Position numbers and translations under genes: made by a program
From: Nodosilinea sp. FACHB-141
Lineage (GTDB): Bacteria > Cyanobacteriota > Cyanobacteriia > Phormidesmidales > Phormidesmidaceae
Assembly: GCF_014696135.1 (NCBI RefSeq)
Contig: NZ_JACJPP010000004.1
Coordinates: 186,001 to 250,000, forward strand
Reading direction: 5' to 3'
DNA length: 64,000 nucleotides
Notes under the pieces: generated by a model
Databases searched by the model: none
What the model saw: the letters and a program-made list of their open reading frames with translations, nothing else
What the model was told of the DNA's origin: nothing
In this document: positions 26,677 to 35,635 of the stretch, piece after piece
How the letters are laid out: each line of letters starts with the position of its first letter
Position numbering within the stretch: the stretch's first letter is position 1

Positions 26677-26931
26677 TTAGAGGGCAGGGGGAGTGGCGGC
26701 CACGTCGAGCCAGCCAGCACTCAGCACTACCGTCAGGCCCATAAACAGCACGGTTAAGGTCCAAGTAACGCGGTTGAGAGTGGTTTCAGCGCTTTTGGTG
26801 CTGGTAAATAGCTGGGCCTGACCACCTAGGCCGCCCAAACCATCGCCCTTAGGGCTGTGCAGCAGCACCAGGGCCGTTAGACCCACAGCAGCAACCATCC
26901 AGATAACCTTCAAAATTGTGATAACTATCAT
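26677..26931 (-). CDS. secG: Preprotein translocase subunit SecG
   Basis: Small membrane protein of 84 residues with two membrane segments (about 4-24 and 54-76) flanking the SecG loop LVLLHSPKGDGLGGLGG, the family signature. It joins SecY and SecE in the export channel of plasma and thylakoid membranes. It lies 90 bases downstream of gpmI on the same strand, a pairing that is conserved in many cyanobacteria as I recall, so the two are probably one transcript. Confidence 0.95.
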   Translation of the reverse strand: MIVITILKVIWMVAAVGLTALVLLHSPKGDGLGGLGGQAQLFTSTKSAETTLNRVTWTLTVLFMGLTVVLSAGWLDVAATPPAL

Positions 26932-27021
26932 CGCGTTTTTAAACTAACCTGCTCAAAATAACGGCCCAATCTTCACTATACCCCAAGCCTCTCAGCCATT
27001 CCAGCATCGCCTTAGGTAGGG

Positions 27022-28620
27022 CTAGAGGGAGAGTTTGACTGGGGTACGGTTGTTGCGAATTTCTACATCGGCGGGGAGAAACATGGAGCGCCCGGTCATC
27101 TCTTGGGGCTGGGGCAGACCCAGAATTTGCAGAATGGTAGGGGCAATATCAGACAGCCGCCCGTCTTCGCGCAGATTAACGTCGCCACCGTAGGCAGGCA
27201 CCTTGAGCTTCTCACCCTCAACCAGAATAAAGGGCACCGGGTTGGTGGTGTGGGCTGTCCAGGGCTTGTGGTTTTCGTCCCACATCAGCTCGGCGTTGCC
27301 GTGGTCAGCAATGATAATGGCGGTGCCGCCAGCCTTGCCAATACCGTCAATTAAGCGGCCCAGCTCGTGGTCAACGGCCTGGAGAGCCGTGATCGTGGAC
27401 TCCATCTTGCCGGTGTGACCCACCATGTCGGGGTTGGCGTAGTTGATCACCACCAGCGAATAAATCCCTTTTTTGATGGCAGCTAGGGCGGTGTTGGTCA
27501 CCGCCGCCGCCGACATGGCCGGAGCCTTATCGTAGGTCGCGACCATCGGGCTAGATACCAGCTCTCGGTCTTCGCCCTTTAGGGGTTCTTCCAGACCGCC
27601 GTTAAAGAAGTAGGTGACATGGGCGTACTTTTCGGTTTCGGCGGTGCGAAATTGCTTAAGCCCATGGTTGGCTACTACTTCGCCCAAAATGTTGCTCAGG
27701 TTTTGAGGCTGAAAGGCTACCCTGACCGGCATGTCCGGGTCGTACTGGGTCATAGTGACGAAGCTTAGGGGTGCCACTAAATTCCGCTCAAAACCCTTGA
27801 AGTTGGGATCAACTAAAGCCTGGGTCAACTGGCGAGCGCGATCGGGACGGAAATTGAAGAAGATTACCCCATCCTCTGGGGCGATCGCACCGGGGGCCAG
27901 CCGCACTGGCTCTACAAATTCATCGTTGATCTCCTGGTCATAGGATTCTAGCAGCGCTTCGATAGCGGTTTTGCCGCTGCCCTCGCCGGGGTCGGTCATC
28001 ACTCGGTAGGCCTTCTCGACGCGATCCCAGCGGTTGTCGCGATCCATGGCGTAGTAGCGGCCGCTGAGAGTGACCAGGCGGCCCAGGCCTAGCCGGTCAA
28101 CGTAGTCCTGAATTTTTTGAACCGACACCCTGCCTTCGGTGGGCTTGGTGTCGCGGCCATCGGTAATGACGTGAATGCAAACTTCATCAACGTCTTGGGC
28201 TTTGGCCATCTCTAGCAGGCCAAACAGGTGAGAGAGGTGAGAGTGCACGCCCCCCTCAGAGCACAGCCCCACTAGGTGCAGCTTACTGTTGCGGTAGCGC
28301 ACCGCCTGACACACCTCTAGAAAAGCCTCGTTTTCTTGCAGGGTGCCGTCTTCTACGGCGTCAGAAATACGCACCAGTTCTTGGGGCACAATGCGCCCTG
28401 CACCAATGTTGAGGTGACCAACTTCGGAGTTGCCCATCTGACCGTCGGGCAGCCCCACATCCTTGCCTGATGTACGAATCAAAGTGCGGGGATAAGCGGC
28501 CCACAGACTATCCATAACCGGAGTCTTTGCGGCGGCGACAGCGTTACCGTCGGTGTTTTCCCGATATCCCCAGCCGTCAAGAATGATTAAAACCATCGGC
28601 GGGACTGACGCTTGACTCAT
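27022..28620 (-). CDS. gpmI: 2,3-bisphosphoglycerate-independent phosphoglycerate mutase
   Basis: Glycolytic/gluconeogenic enzyme of 532 residues that interconverts 3- and 2-phosphoglycerate. The catalytic nucleophile region is MGNSEVGHLNIGAGR. Mn-binding residues are in MVLIILDGWGYRE, the substrate loop is VCIHVITDGRDTKP, and the C-terminal metal sites are INYANPDMVGHTG and IIADHGNAELMWDE. All are intact and the length is normal. In cyanobacteria this step regulates carbon flow from the Calvin cycle to pyruvate. It is followed by secG. Confidence 0.96.
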   Translation of the reverse strand: MSQASVPPMVLIILDGWGYRENTDGNAVAAAKTPVMDSLWAAYPRTLIRTSGKDVGLPDGQMGNSEVGHLNIGAGRIVPQELVRISDAVEDGTLQENEAFLEVCQAVRYRNSKLHLVGLCSEGGVHSHLSHLFGLLEMAKAQDVDEVCIHVITDGRDTKPTEGRVSVQKIQDYVDRLGLGRLVTLSGRYYAMDRDNRWDRVEKAYRVMTDPGEGSGKTAIEALLESYDQEINDEFVEPVRLAPGAIAPEDGVIFFNFRPDRARQLTQALVDPNFKGFERNLVAPLSFVTMTQYDPDMPVRVAFQPQNLSNILGEVVANHGLKQFRTAETEKYAHVTYFFNGGLEEPLKGEDRELVSSPMVATYDKAPAMSAAAVTNTALAAIKKGIYSLVVINYANPDMVGHTGKMESTITALQAVDHELGRLIDGIGKAGGTAIIIADHGNAELMWDENHKPWTAHTTNPVPFILVEGEKLKVPAYGGDVNLREDGRLSDIAPTILQILGLPQPQEMTGRSMFLPADVEIRNNRTPVKLSL

Positions 28621-28908
28621 AGGTAAGAATCCTTGGGAGTTGGACTAACGTCTCAGCAATCATACTATCCAGAAATTTGGCCCCAATCTGAGCTGGGACG
28701 GAGCTGGAATAGCCGTTTAAAGACTCACTTACACGCGATCGCGCCAGGCAGATACGTTTAGTTCAATGCTGCGAGGGCATAACCCACAGCACGAAAAGCT
28801 AGCAACTGTACTCTGAACCCAGCCTAAACGCGCTATACAGGCATGTGACCAGGTTAAAGCGCAATTTAAGAGAAATTTTTATAAAGTGCATATTACTCTA
28901 CATCGGCA

Positions 28909-30618
28909 TCATTTTGTAGCGCCTGCTTTGCGTTTGGCCTGCTGCTGCTGGCGCTTGGCGTCAGCCTTTGCCTTTTTCTCAGCCTCTAGGGCAGCTCGCT
29001 TTGCGGCCTCGGCCTCTTCTGCCACCTTGTCGAGGTAATAGTGGTAGTCACCCCGGTACAGCCGCAGCTCGCCATCGCGAATTTCGACAATTTTGGTAGC
29101 CACGCGGGAAATAAAGTAGCGATCGTGGGAGACCAACAGCACCGTACCGTCGTAGTGCTGCAGGGCCTCCTCCAGCATCTCTTTGGCGGGGATATCGAGG
29201 TGGTTGGTGGGCTCGTCGAGCATCATCAGGTTGGCGGGTCGCAGCAGCATTTTGGCCAGGGCCAGGCGAGCTTTTTCGCCACCGCTGAGAGCTTTGACCT
29301 GCTTAAAGGCCATGTCGCCTGTGAAGAGAAATCGCCCCAGCAGGGTGCGGACTTCTTCGTTGGTCCAATCGGGCACTTCGTCGTGAATAGTAGCGATCAC
29401 GGTTTTCTCTAGATCGAGAGCCTCAGCCTGGTTTTGCTCAAAGTAGCTGGGGATCACGTTGTGGTTGCCCACTTCTACCTGACCGTCGGTGGGAGTTTCT
29501 AGCCCGGCAATCAGGCGCAGCAGGGTCGATTTGCCCGAGCCGTTGTGGCCGAGGAAAGCAATGCGATCGCCCCGCTCAATCAACAGGTTGGCCCCCAGAA
29601 ACAAGATCTTCTCATCGTAGCTGTGGGTGAGATCGGCAACCGTCACTACTTCGCGCCCGCTGCGGGGAGCCGGGGGAAAGCGAAAGTGCAGCGTGCGCAC
29701 GCTGCCGGTGGGGGCCTCAATGCGCTCCACCTTATCTAGCTGCTTTTCGCGGCTTTTGGCCTGGGTACTGCGGGTGGCGCTGGCCCGAAAGCGATCGACA
29801 AAGGCCTGCTGTTTGGCGATTTCTTTTTGCTGACGCTCAAAGGTGCTGAGCTGGGCGGCCAGACTTTCTTCTTTTTGGGTGAGGTAGGCGGTGTAGTTGC
29901 CCAGGTAGGTGGTGGAGACGCCGCGCTCGGTTTCAACAATCTGGGTGCAGAGGCGATCGAGAAATTCTCGGTCGTGGGAGACGATCACCATGGGGGTGGT
30001 GAGCTTTTTGAGGTAGCCCTCTAGCCACTCGATAGTATCGAGGTCGAGGTGGTTGGTAGGCTCGTCGAGCAGCAGCACGTCGGGGGCTTGCAGCAAGATT
30101 TTGCCTAAGCCCATGCGCATCTGCCAGCCGCCGCTAAACTCGCTGACGTAGCGATCGCCGTCGCTGGCCTCAAAACCCATTTCGGGCAAGATTTTCTCAA
30201 TTTGCGACTCTAGCCCATAGCCGCCCAGGGCATCAAAGCGCCGCTGCAGCTTGTCGAGTTCGTTGATCAGGCGATCGAGTTCAGTGGGATCGGCGGTCTC
30301 CATCAGCGTGGGAATGTGGTGCAGCTTCGACTGCACCTCGTTGGCCTCTTTAAATACCGTCCAAAATTCGTCGCGCACCGTATGGCTGGGGTCGACCTCA
30401 AACTCCTGGGAGAGGTAGGCGATTTTGAGGTCGGCAGGGCGAATGATGGTGCCCGTGGTGGGCTCAATCTTACCGGTGATAATTTTGAGCTGGGTCGATT
30501 TGCCCGCGCCGTTGACGCCGACGAGACCGATGCGATCGCCTGGCTTCACCTCCCAGTTCACGTCCTTGAGAACCTCCCCGGTGGGGTAAATCTTGCTGAT
30601 GTGCTCTAAACGCAGCAT
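28909..30618 (-). CDS. ABC-F family ATPase
   Basis: Soluble protein of 569 residues with two fused ATPase domains and no membrane region. Domain 1 has Walker A GVNGAGKSTQ, signature FSGGWQMRMGLGK and Walker B DVLLLDEPTNHLD. Domain 2 has Walker A GHNGSGKSTL, signature LSGGEKARLALAK and Walker B LMMLDEPTNHLD. The P-site linker between them is helical and charged (LAAQLSTFERQQKEIAKQQ). A Lys/Ala-rich coiled coil (VAEEAEAAKRAALEAEKKAK) ends the protein. ABC-F proteins act on the ribosome, for translation control or antibiotic protection. The exact subfamily is not decided. It is followed by no co-transcribed gene. Confidence 0.92.
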   Translation of the reverse strand: MLRLEHISKIYPTGEVLKDVNWEVKPGDRIGLVGVNGAGKSTQLKIITGKIEPTTGTIIRPADLKIAYLSQEFEVDPSHTVRDEFWTVFKEANEVQSKLHHIPTLMETADPTELDRLINELDKLQRRFDALGGYGLESQIEKILPEMGFEASDGDRYVSEFSGGWQMRMGLGKILLQAPDVLLLDEPTNHLDLDTIEWLEGYLKKLTTPMVIVSHDREFLDRLCTQIVETERGVSTTYLGNYTAYLTQKEESLAAQLSTFERQQKEIAKQQAFVDRFRASATRSTQAKSREKQLDKVERIEAPTGSVRTLHFRFPPAPRSGREVVTVADLTHSYDEKILFLGANLLIERGDRIAFLGHNGSGKSTLLRLIAGLETPTDGQVEVGNHNVIPSYFEQNQAEALDLEKTVIATIHDEVPDWTNEEVRTLLGRFLFTGDMAFKQVKALSGGEKARLALAKMLLRPANLMMLDEPTNHLDIPAKEMLEEALQHYDGTVLLVSHDRYFISRVATKIVEIRDGELRLYRGDYHYYLDKVAEEAEAAKRAALEAEKKAKADAKRQQQQAKRKAGATK

Positions 30619-30746
30619 GGGCGGCTCCAAAGGCGGGGAGTAAACGAATCTTTACCAAAGGTAACGAAAAATGGGGGCAGGTTGTTAACTCTTGCGCTAT
30701 CTGGCTAATTCATCTCTGGTAGAAAAATCGATCCGCCCCTGCGCCC

Positions 30747-30776
30747 ATAAAAAAGGACGCAGCTAGGCTACGTCCT
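30747..30776 (-). terminator. Intrinsic terminator of the minus-strand hypothetical gene
   Basis: Read on the minus strand: stem AGGACG-AGC with GCT-CGTCCT around a small loop, followed by TTTTTT. It lies 53 bases past the stop of the 140-residue gene. Confidence 0.85.
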
Positions 30777-30828
30777 CGTTAATTCACTGGTAAGACTTTA
30801 GCTCCAGGCATAACCTGAGAACTACTGA

Positions 30829-31251
30829 CTACTTCTTCATGTCCTTAGCCATTTTGCGGAACATGTCGAGGCTGGTATCGACCTTGCGACGCTCGGAGCT
30901 AGCATCCTTCTTGACAGCAGGTTGAATAGAGATTTCAGACGGGGCAATCTTTTCCACAGACAGGCCCTGCTGCTCTTGCAAACGTTTAGCCTCTAGGGCT
31001 GAAATTTGCCGAACGCTTTCTTTTTCTACGGTTTCGCCGCGCTTTTTGGCAAAGGTGCGTCGCACGGTCTTAGACGAGCGCATGTACTCAATGTTGCCAT
31101 AGCTCTTAGCGTCGTCCTCATTGAGAAAATAAGCCCCCCCGACCTGTTTGATGGTGGGTTGCTGGGGGGCGGGCTGCCGCCGTGCAGGGCGGTCTGACTC
31201 GCCGGGATTCTTAGCTTTGCCGCCAAACAACCCGCGAATAAATCCAGTCAT
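30829..31251 (-). CDS. Conserved cyanobacterial-type hypothetical protein
   Basis: Basic soluble protein of 140 residues, rich in Lys/Arg (theoretical pI clearly basic). It begins MTGFIRGLFGGKAKNPGES, has the central YFLNEDDAKSYGNIEYMRSSKTVRRTFAKK and ends in MFRKMAKDMKK. No domain is recognised; from memory similar short proteins occur throughout cyanobacteria. The charge pattern could suit nucleic-acid or membrane contact, but this is speculative. It is followed by a good terminator, so it is transcribed alone. Confidence 0.75.
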   Translation of the reverse strand: MTGFIRGLFGGKAKNPGESDRPARRQPAPQQPTIKQVGGAYFLNEDDAKSYGNIEYMRSSKTVRRTFAKKRGETVEKESVRQISALEAKRLQEQQGLSVEKIAPSEISIQPAVKKDASSERRKVDTSLDMFRKMAKDMKK

Positions 31252-31548
31252 GAAGCTCTCCTGCGTCTGTAAATAGTAGGGTCGAATGAACCAAGCCCGC
31301 AGGCAAAGCGCCCCTAAGCAGGGCAGATGGCCAGACTAGACTTAGCTGAAGGTTTGTTAACTACTATGTTAACTTTTGTTGGCAGAAAAGTTGGCAGCAA
31401 ATTGGCCTAATCCTCGTTTTGTATCAGGTTGGGCGTTTATGAGAGCACGTCATGGAGCAAGCTGCAGCGGTCAGCGATTTCTAGAGCATAGGAGCAGGGC
31501 CAAGGCGAAGAAATACTAGAGTGGGTAAGGATGTTTTACCCCCTTGCT

Positions 31549-32199
31549 ATGGTCACTTCTCCGTCTTCGCCCTTTGTCGCCGCTGTGCCCGTCGATCGCA
31601 TTCGTTACAACGACCAGGGGCTAGTGCCTGCCATTGTGCAAGACCACCTCGACGGCACCGTGCTAATGATGGCCTGGATGAACGCCGAATCGCTTCAGCG
31701 CACTCTAGATAGCGGCGAAACCTGGTTCTGGAGCCGATCGCGCCAAGAGTTTTGGCACAAGGGCGCAACCTCGGGCCATGTGCAAAAGGTGCAGGCCATC
31801 CGCTACGACTGCGACAGTGATGCCCTACTGGTCACGGTAGAACAGCTGGGCGACATTGCCTGCCACACGGGCGAGCGTAGCTGCTTCCATCAAGTAGACG
31901 ACCACAGAGTTGCCCCGCCCGCCGATACGCTGTCTCAGGTGTTTGAGGTAATCTGCGATCGCCGCGATCACCCCAACCCCGACTCCTACACCTGCAAACT
32001 GCTGGCTGGGGGCGACAACAAGATTCTCAAGAAGATTGGAGAAGAAGCCGCTGAGGTTGTGATGGCCTGCAAGGATGATGACGCCGATGCGATCGCCGGG
32101 GAAGCCGCCGACTTGATGTACCACACCCTAGTTGCCCTAGCTCACCACGGGGTTGATATTAAGGACGTGTACCGCAAGCTTCAGGAGCGGAGACGGTAA
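31549..32199 (+). CDS. hisIE: Phosphoribosyl-AMP cyclohydrolase / phosphoribosyl-ATP diphosphatase
   Basis: Bifunctional histidine-biosynthesis enzyme (steps 2 and 3) of 216 residues. The HisI part (about 1-115) has [28 protein letters not shown], the metal-binding [10 protein letters not shown] and CHTGERSCF. The HisE part (about 120-216) has [16 protein letters not shown] and [13 protein letters not shown]. The start is ambiguous: ATG at 31531 adds six residues. It is convergent with rsmG across a G-rich inverted repeat. Confidence 0.95.
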   Translation: MVTSPSSPFVAAVPVDRIRYNDQGLVPAIVQDHLDGTVLMMAWMNAESLQRTLDSGETWFWSRSRQEFWHKGATSGHVQKVQAIRYDCDSDALLVTVEQLGDIACHTGERSCFHQVDDHRVAPPADTLSQVFEVICDRRDHPNPDSYTCKLLAGGDNKILKKIGEEAAEVVMACKDDDADAIAGEAADLMYHTLVALAHHGVDIKDVYRKLQERRR

Positions 32200-32226
32200 T
32201 GTGAGTGGATGAGTAGGAGGGTGGAT

Positions 32227-32305
32227 GAGTGGATGGGTAGGGAGACAGAAAAGATACTGTTTCACTCCCTCACCCATCCACCCCCCACTCCCTACCCATC
32301 CACTC
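32227..32305. repeat. 18-bp perfect inverted repeat of the GTGGATGGGTAGG family
   Basis: The left arm at 32227-32244 and right arm at 32288-32305 are perfect complements, embedded in tandem GAGTGGATG/CACCCATCC words. It fills the space between the convergent hisIE and rsmG genes, ending one base before the rsmG stop. It may serve as a bidirectional terminator. Similar G-rich words lie at 21590-21640 and 44765-44810. Confidence 0.7.
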
Positions 32306-32306
32306 C

Positions 32307-33041
32307 CTACGCCAGCGGCGTCTTCGACGGAATCCCCGGTAGGCGCGGAAACTTATCTGGCGTGCGCTCTACTTTGGTGAGCACGACGTTGTGGCGAACG
32401 CCTTGGGTAATGGGCGTAGTCTGCGATCGCACCTCCGATAGCTTGCCGCCCAGACGCGGCAGGATGGCCGTCAAGCCGGCTTCCTCTTCTGCCGACCACT
32501 GGCCTCGGTAGAGGATGGCCTGGCCGCCTAGGTTTAACAGAGGCAGGGCATACTCAGCGCAGGTGTTGACCGGACCGACGGCCCGCAGCAGAGCCAGGTC
32601 ATAGGATTCGCGGTGAATGGGCTGGTGTGCTACCTGCTCGGCTCGCTGAGGCAAAAAGCTGACGTTAGCGATCCCCAAAGTTTCACAGACGGTTTCGAGG
32701 GCAACGAGTTTTTTGCGGGTTGCGTCGAGCAGGGCGATCGCCCAATGAGGAAACACCAGCGCCACCGGCAGGCCAGGAAAGCCGCCGCCGGTGCCAACAT
32801 CAACCACCTTGAGCGCGTCGGCACTGGCTCCCTCGCTCAGCCACAGGGCCACACCCTGGAGCGAATCCCACAGGTGCTTCTCCCAAAAATCCTCAGGGGT
32901 GGTGATACGGGTCAGGTTTACCTGCTGGTTGGCCGCCAAAACGGCGTCGTAAAGCAGCTGAAAACTCTGCTGCTGGCGATCGCTGGGCTGCCAGTACAAA
33001 GTGCTCTGCCAGCGATCGCCGTAGGAAGGTAGCATGTCCAT
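32307..33041 (-). CDS. rsmG: 16S rRNA (guanine-527-N7)-methyltransferase
   Basis: SAM-dependent methyltransferase of 244 residues that modifies G527 in the 530 loop of 16S rRNA. The SAM motif is VVDVGTGGGFPGLPVALV (about residues 80-97), with LLDATRKKLVALE following. The later motif YDLALLRAVGPV is the RsmG active-site loop. Substrate-binding NLTRITTPEDFWEKHLWDSL is also present. It lies 15 bases downstream of the ABC ATPase gene on the same strand, so the two are likely co-transcribed. Confidence 0.94.
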   Translation of the reverse strand: MDMLPSYGDRWQSTLYWQPSDRQQQSFQLLYDAVLAANQQVNLTRITTPEDFWEKHLWDSLQGVALWLSEGASADALKVVDVGTGGGFPGLPVALVFPHWAIALLDATRKKLVALETVCETLGIANVSFLPQRAEQVAHQPIHRESYDLALLRAVGPVNTCAEYALPLLNLGGQAILYRGQWSAEEEAGLTAILPRLGGKLSEVRSQTTPITQGVRHNVVLTKVERTPDKFPRLPGIPSKTPLA

Positions 33042-33056
33042 AAAATTCTAAAGTGC

Positions 33057-33713
33057 CTATCCGGCGGTGGTCGAAAGGGTTGTTGTCGGCACCGGAGCCA
33101 GACGGCCGTGATCGAGATGCCAGCAGCGATCGGCCAGCTGGGCCAACTCATCGGCATCGTGAGACACCACCAGCAGCGTCCAGTTTTGCTTAAGCTGCTT
33201 GAGCAGCGCAATAATCTGCTGACGCATCGACCAGTCTAATCCGGCGGTGGGTTCATCCAGCAGCAGCAGGTAGGGCTTGCGAATCAGCTGTACCGCTAGA
33301 GCCAATCGCCGCTGCTGCCCGCCGCTGAGGGCGTGGGGCGCCGCCTTGAGGGAGAGCTGCTCTAGCCCTACCGCCCGCAGCGCTTGCTCAATCTGGTCAC
33401 GGGCCATTTCTGGATGGCCCAAGCGCAGTTCTTCCAACAGGCTGTGCCCGCAAAAGTGGCGTTCAGGAAATTGAAACACCAGTCCTGCCAGCTGCCGCAG
33501 CGACTCAGGGTCGAGGTCTTGCTGCCGCCACTGAATCGTGCCCTGGGTGGGTTGAGCAAACCCTGCCATTAGCTCTAGCAGCGTACTCTTGCCCGACCCG
33601 CTCGGTCCGTAGATCAACCCTAGCTGCTGAGGCGCTAGCTCGAGGGAAATATCCTGCAAAATGGCCTTAGGGCTGGCCGGGGGGTGATAGGTAAGTTGGC
33701 GAAGATAGAGCAT
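33057..33713 (-). CDS. ABC transporter ATP-binding protein (EcfA/CbiO-like)
   Basis: Single ATPase subunit of 218 residues. Walker A GPSGSGKSTLLE (about 36-47), Q-loop LVFQFPERHF, signature ALSGGQQRRLALA, Walker B LLLLDEPTAGLDW and the switch His in VVSHDADEL are all intact. The FQFPE Q-loop is typical of the EcfA/CbiO energy-coupling group that drives vitamin or metal uptake. No permease gene lies adjacent, so its partner must be elsewhere. It probably heads a transcript with rsmG. Confidence 0.88.
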   Translation of the reverse strand: MLYLRQLTYHPPASPKAILQDISLELAPQQLGLIYGPSGSGKSTLLELMAGFAQPTQGTIQWRQQDLDPESLRQLAGLVFQFPERHFCGHSLLEELRLGHPEMARDQIEQALRAVGLEQLSLKAAPHALSGGQQRRLALAVQLIRKPYLLLLDEPTAGLDWSMRQQIIALLKQLKQNWTLLVVSHDADELAQLADRCWHLDHGRLAPVPTTTLSTTAG

Positions 33714-34013
33714 TCCACCCGCACAGTAAAACAGAAGACAACACGACTAAATTCTGCGAAAACCGGTACAGCCACCATGACCGATAGCCGATACCTTTTC
33801 CAGTGTGCCCTACTAGGTTGCCATTGGTAGAGAGCCGAGGCCGATTTGACGAGAGCTAGGCCAGTGTAGCTTCTGTAACATTACCGCTGCAAACTCCTAG
33901 GTAATTCGCCACAATTGGGCCATCAGGTATCACGATGGCTGATTGAGCAGGCATCTCTCCCTCCAAGTCATACGTTCCGTTTTGATGTTCAGGTCGTAAG
34001 GGGTAATTTATTC

Positions 34014-34949
34014 ATGGTTTTTCATGTTCGCCTGGCTCCACCTCGATTGAGTTCGCGCCTAAAAGCACTCTCTGCTGGTGCTCTCACCACAGCCTTTTTA
34101 GCGCTGGCTCCCCTGTCGGCCCATGCTGGGGATCCGTTCCGCCCCAACGATCCCCACGAGATTGGCGACAAGACTGAGGCTGTTTTTAACGCGCTCTTCT
34201 ATGAAGGCAACTACACTGAGGCCCAGTCACTAGTTGGGCAGGCGATCGCAGCTGAGCCCGATGAGCCCATGAACTACGCCGTTGCGGCAGCGCTTGGCTA
34301 CCTCAACAAAGATTTAGACAAGCTGGCCGAACAGGCCCGCCTCACCCAGCAAACTGCCACTGCTCTCAAAGAAACAGACCCCCTGCGTGGCCACCTCTAC
34401 ACCGCTGTGGGCATTTTCATGGAAGGTGCCCATGTTCTGCAAACCCAGGGGATCGCTCGAGGCACTCCCTCGACCCTGCGCCTGCTGCAGCGGGTCTTTA
34501 GCGAGCTGGCAGCCGCGGAGCGCATCGACGCCAACGACCCAGAACTTAGCCTGCTCAAAGGTTTTATGGATTTGCTGCTGGCGGTCAATCTGCCCTTTGC
34601 TAACCCTGATCAGGCGATCGCCCGGCTGCAAAACGGCAGCCCTGCCTATTTGGCCCACCGAGGTGTTGCCATTGGCATGCGTGACCTAGGTCGCTATGAC
34701 GAGGCCTTGGCCGAGGTCGACAAGGCGCTAACGGCCGCCCCCAACAATCCTGATTTGATTTATCTCAAAGCACAAATTCTATTTCTGCAGCAGAAGTATG
34801 ACGCCAGCCTGCCCCTATATCAATCGGCGCTGACCTACGCTGACCAACTGCCAACCTCGACGGTGCAGCAAATTACTCTTGAGGCCTGCCAGGCTGAGGG
34901 AATCGCTGGGGAGGTCTGCGTCGAGCGATCGCGCAATCTCGAACCCTAG
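34014..34949 (+). CDS. Exported TPR protein (Sll0314/Alr1548-like)
   Basis: Protein of 311 residues with a signal peptide (MVFHVRLAPPRLSSRLKAL, a hydrophobic core, cleavage near SAHAG). TPR-like helices follow: DKTEAVFNALFYEGNYTEAQ at about residue 50, and a canonical pair at about 225-290 (RYDEALAEVDKALTAAPNNP and YDASLPLYQSALTYA). I believe it matches a cyanobacterial exported TPR family of unknown role. Such proteins hold protein complexes in the periplasm or lumen. The start at 34014 follows AAGGGG about ten bases upstream. It is followed 59 bases later by a DUF3531 gene on the same strand. Confidence 0.8.
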   Translation: MVFHVRLAPPRLSSRLKALSAGALTTAFLALAPLSAHAGDPFRPNDPHEIGDKTEAVFNALFYEGNYTEAQSLVGQAIAAEPDEPMNYAVAAALGYLNKDLDKLAEQARLTQQTATALKETDPLRGHLYTAVGIFMEGAHVLQTQGIARGTPSTLRLLQRVFSELAAAERIDANDPELSLLKGFMDLLLAVNLPFANPDQAIARLQNGSPAYLAHRGVAIGMRDLGRYDEALAEVDKALTAAPNNPDLIYLKAQILFLQQKYDASLPLYQSALTYADQLPTSTVQQITLEACQAEGIAGEVCVERSRNLEP

Positions 34950-35008
34950 CCTCCACAAGTTCAGGTAAGTTAAGCCCTATGCTGAGTAATGCAGTATGGG
35001 GCTTAACT

Positions 35009-35461
35009 ATGCAGGTTGAATTTCGCGAGTGCGACTTCTTTAACCTTTGGATCTGGCTCAAATTCGAAACCGTGCCCTCCTCCATGGAGCAGCAGTACAT
35101 CGACGAAGTCTTTTCGTCGTGGTTTTTTTTGGGGAAGCTGGGGGGCTTTAATGCCGAAAACCTTCAAGTGCAGGATACGGGCCTCGACATCAGCTATCTT
35201 CCCTACAACGAAGAGCAGCTGAGCAACAGCATGCTCTCGGTGATGCACAACATGGGTGAAGTCGAGTACGAAGGGCTTTGGGCCCGCTGCTGGCTCGACC
35301 TAGGCACCAGCGATGCCCTGGCCATCGACGTTTTAATCAACACCCTAGAGCAGTTTAGCCGTGAGTATGTGGTCATTGAAACCTGCTACATCGGGGGCGA
35401 AAACGCCGACTGGCCAATTCCAGGCAGTGGGCAGCCCGAGTTTGTTGACGAAGACGCCTAG
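35009..35461 (+). CDS. DUF3531 family protein
   Basis: Acidic soluble protein of 150 residues, matching the plant/cyanobacterial DUF3531 family: MQVEFRECDFFNLWIWLKFE at the N-terminus, FFLGKLGGFNAENLQVQD and a C-terminal ADWPIPGSG. Plant homologues are chloroplast targeted; the molecular function is not established to my knowledge. An upstream in-frame ATG at 34979 would add ten residues. A perfect terminator follows. Confidence 0.85.
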   Translation: MQVEFRECDFFNLWIWLKFETVPSSMEQQYIDEVFSSWFFLGKLGGFNAENLQVQDTGLDISYLPYNEEQLSNSMLSVMHNMGEVEYEGLWARCWLDLGTSDALAIDVLINTLEQFSREYVVIETCYIGGENADWPIPGSGQPEFVDEDA

Positions 35462-35496
35462 CCTGTCCCGCTGACATTAGCAGCACCCAAGAAACC

Positions 35497-35532
35497 ACAA
35501 AGAGGGGATGCCTGATGGCATCCCCTCTTTGT
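35497..35532 (+). terminator. Strong hairpin terminator
   Basis: A 16-bp perfect stem (ACAAAGAGGGGATGCC and complement, loop TGAT) lies 36 bases past the DUF3531 stop. Since prs converges from the other strand, it may end both transcripts. Confidence 0.88.
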
Positions 35533-35635
35533 GTAAGACTACAGCTGCGATTCGCGCAGGGTAAAGCCTATAGCATCCCAAAAACGGGAACCGACTCGGA
35601 ACGAGTATCCGTTCCGAAATCGCCTAGTCTAGCGG

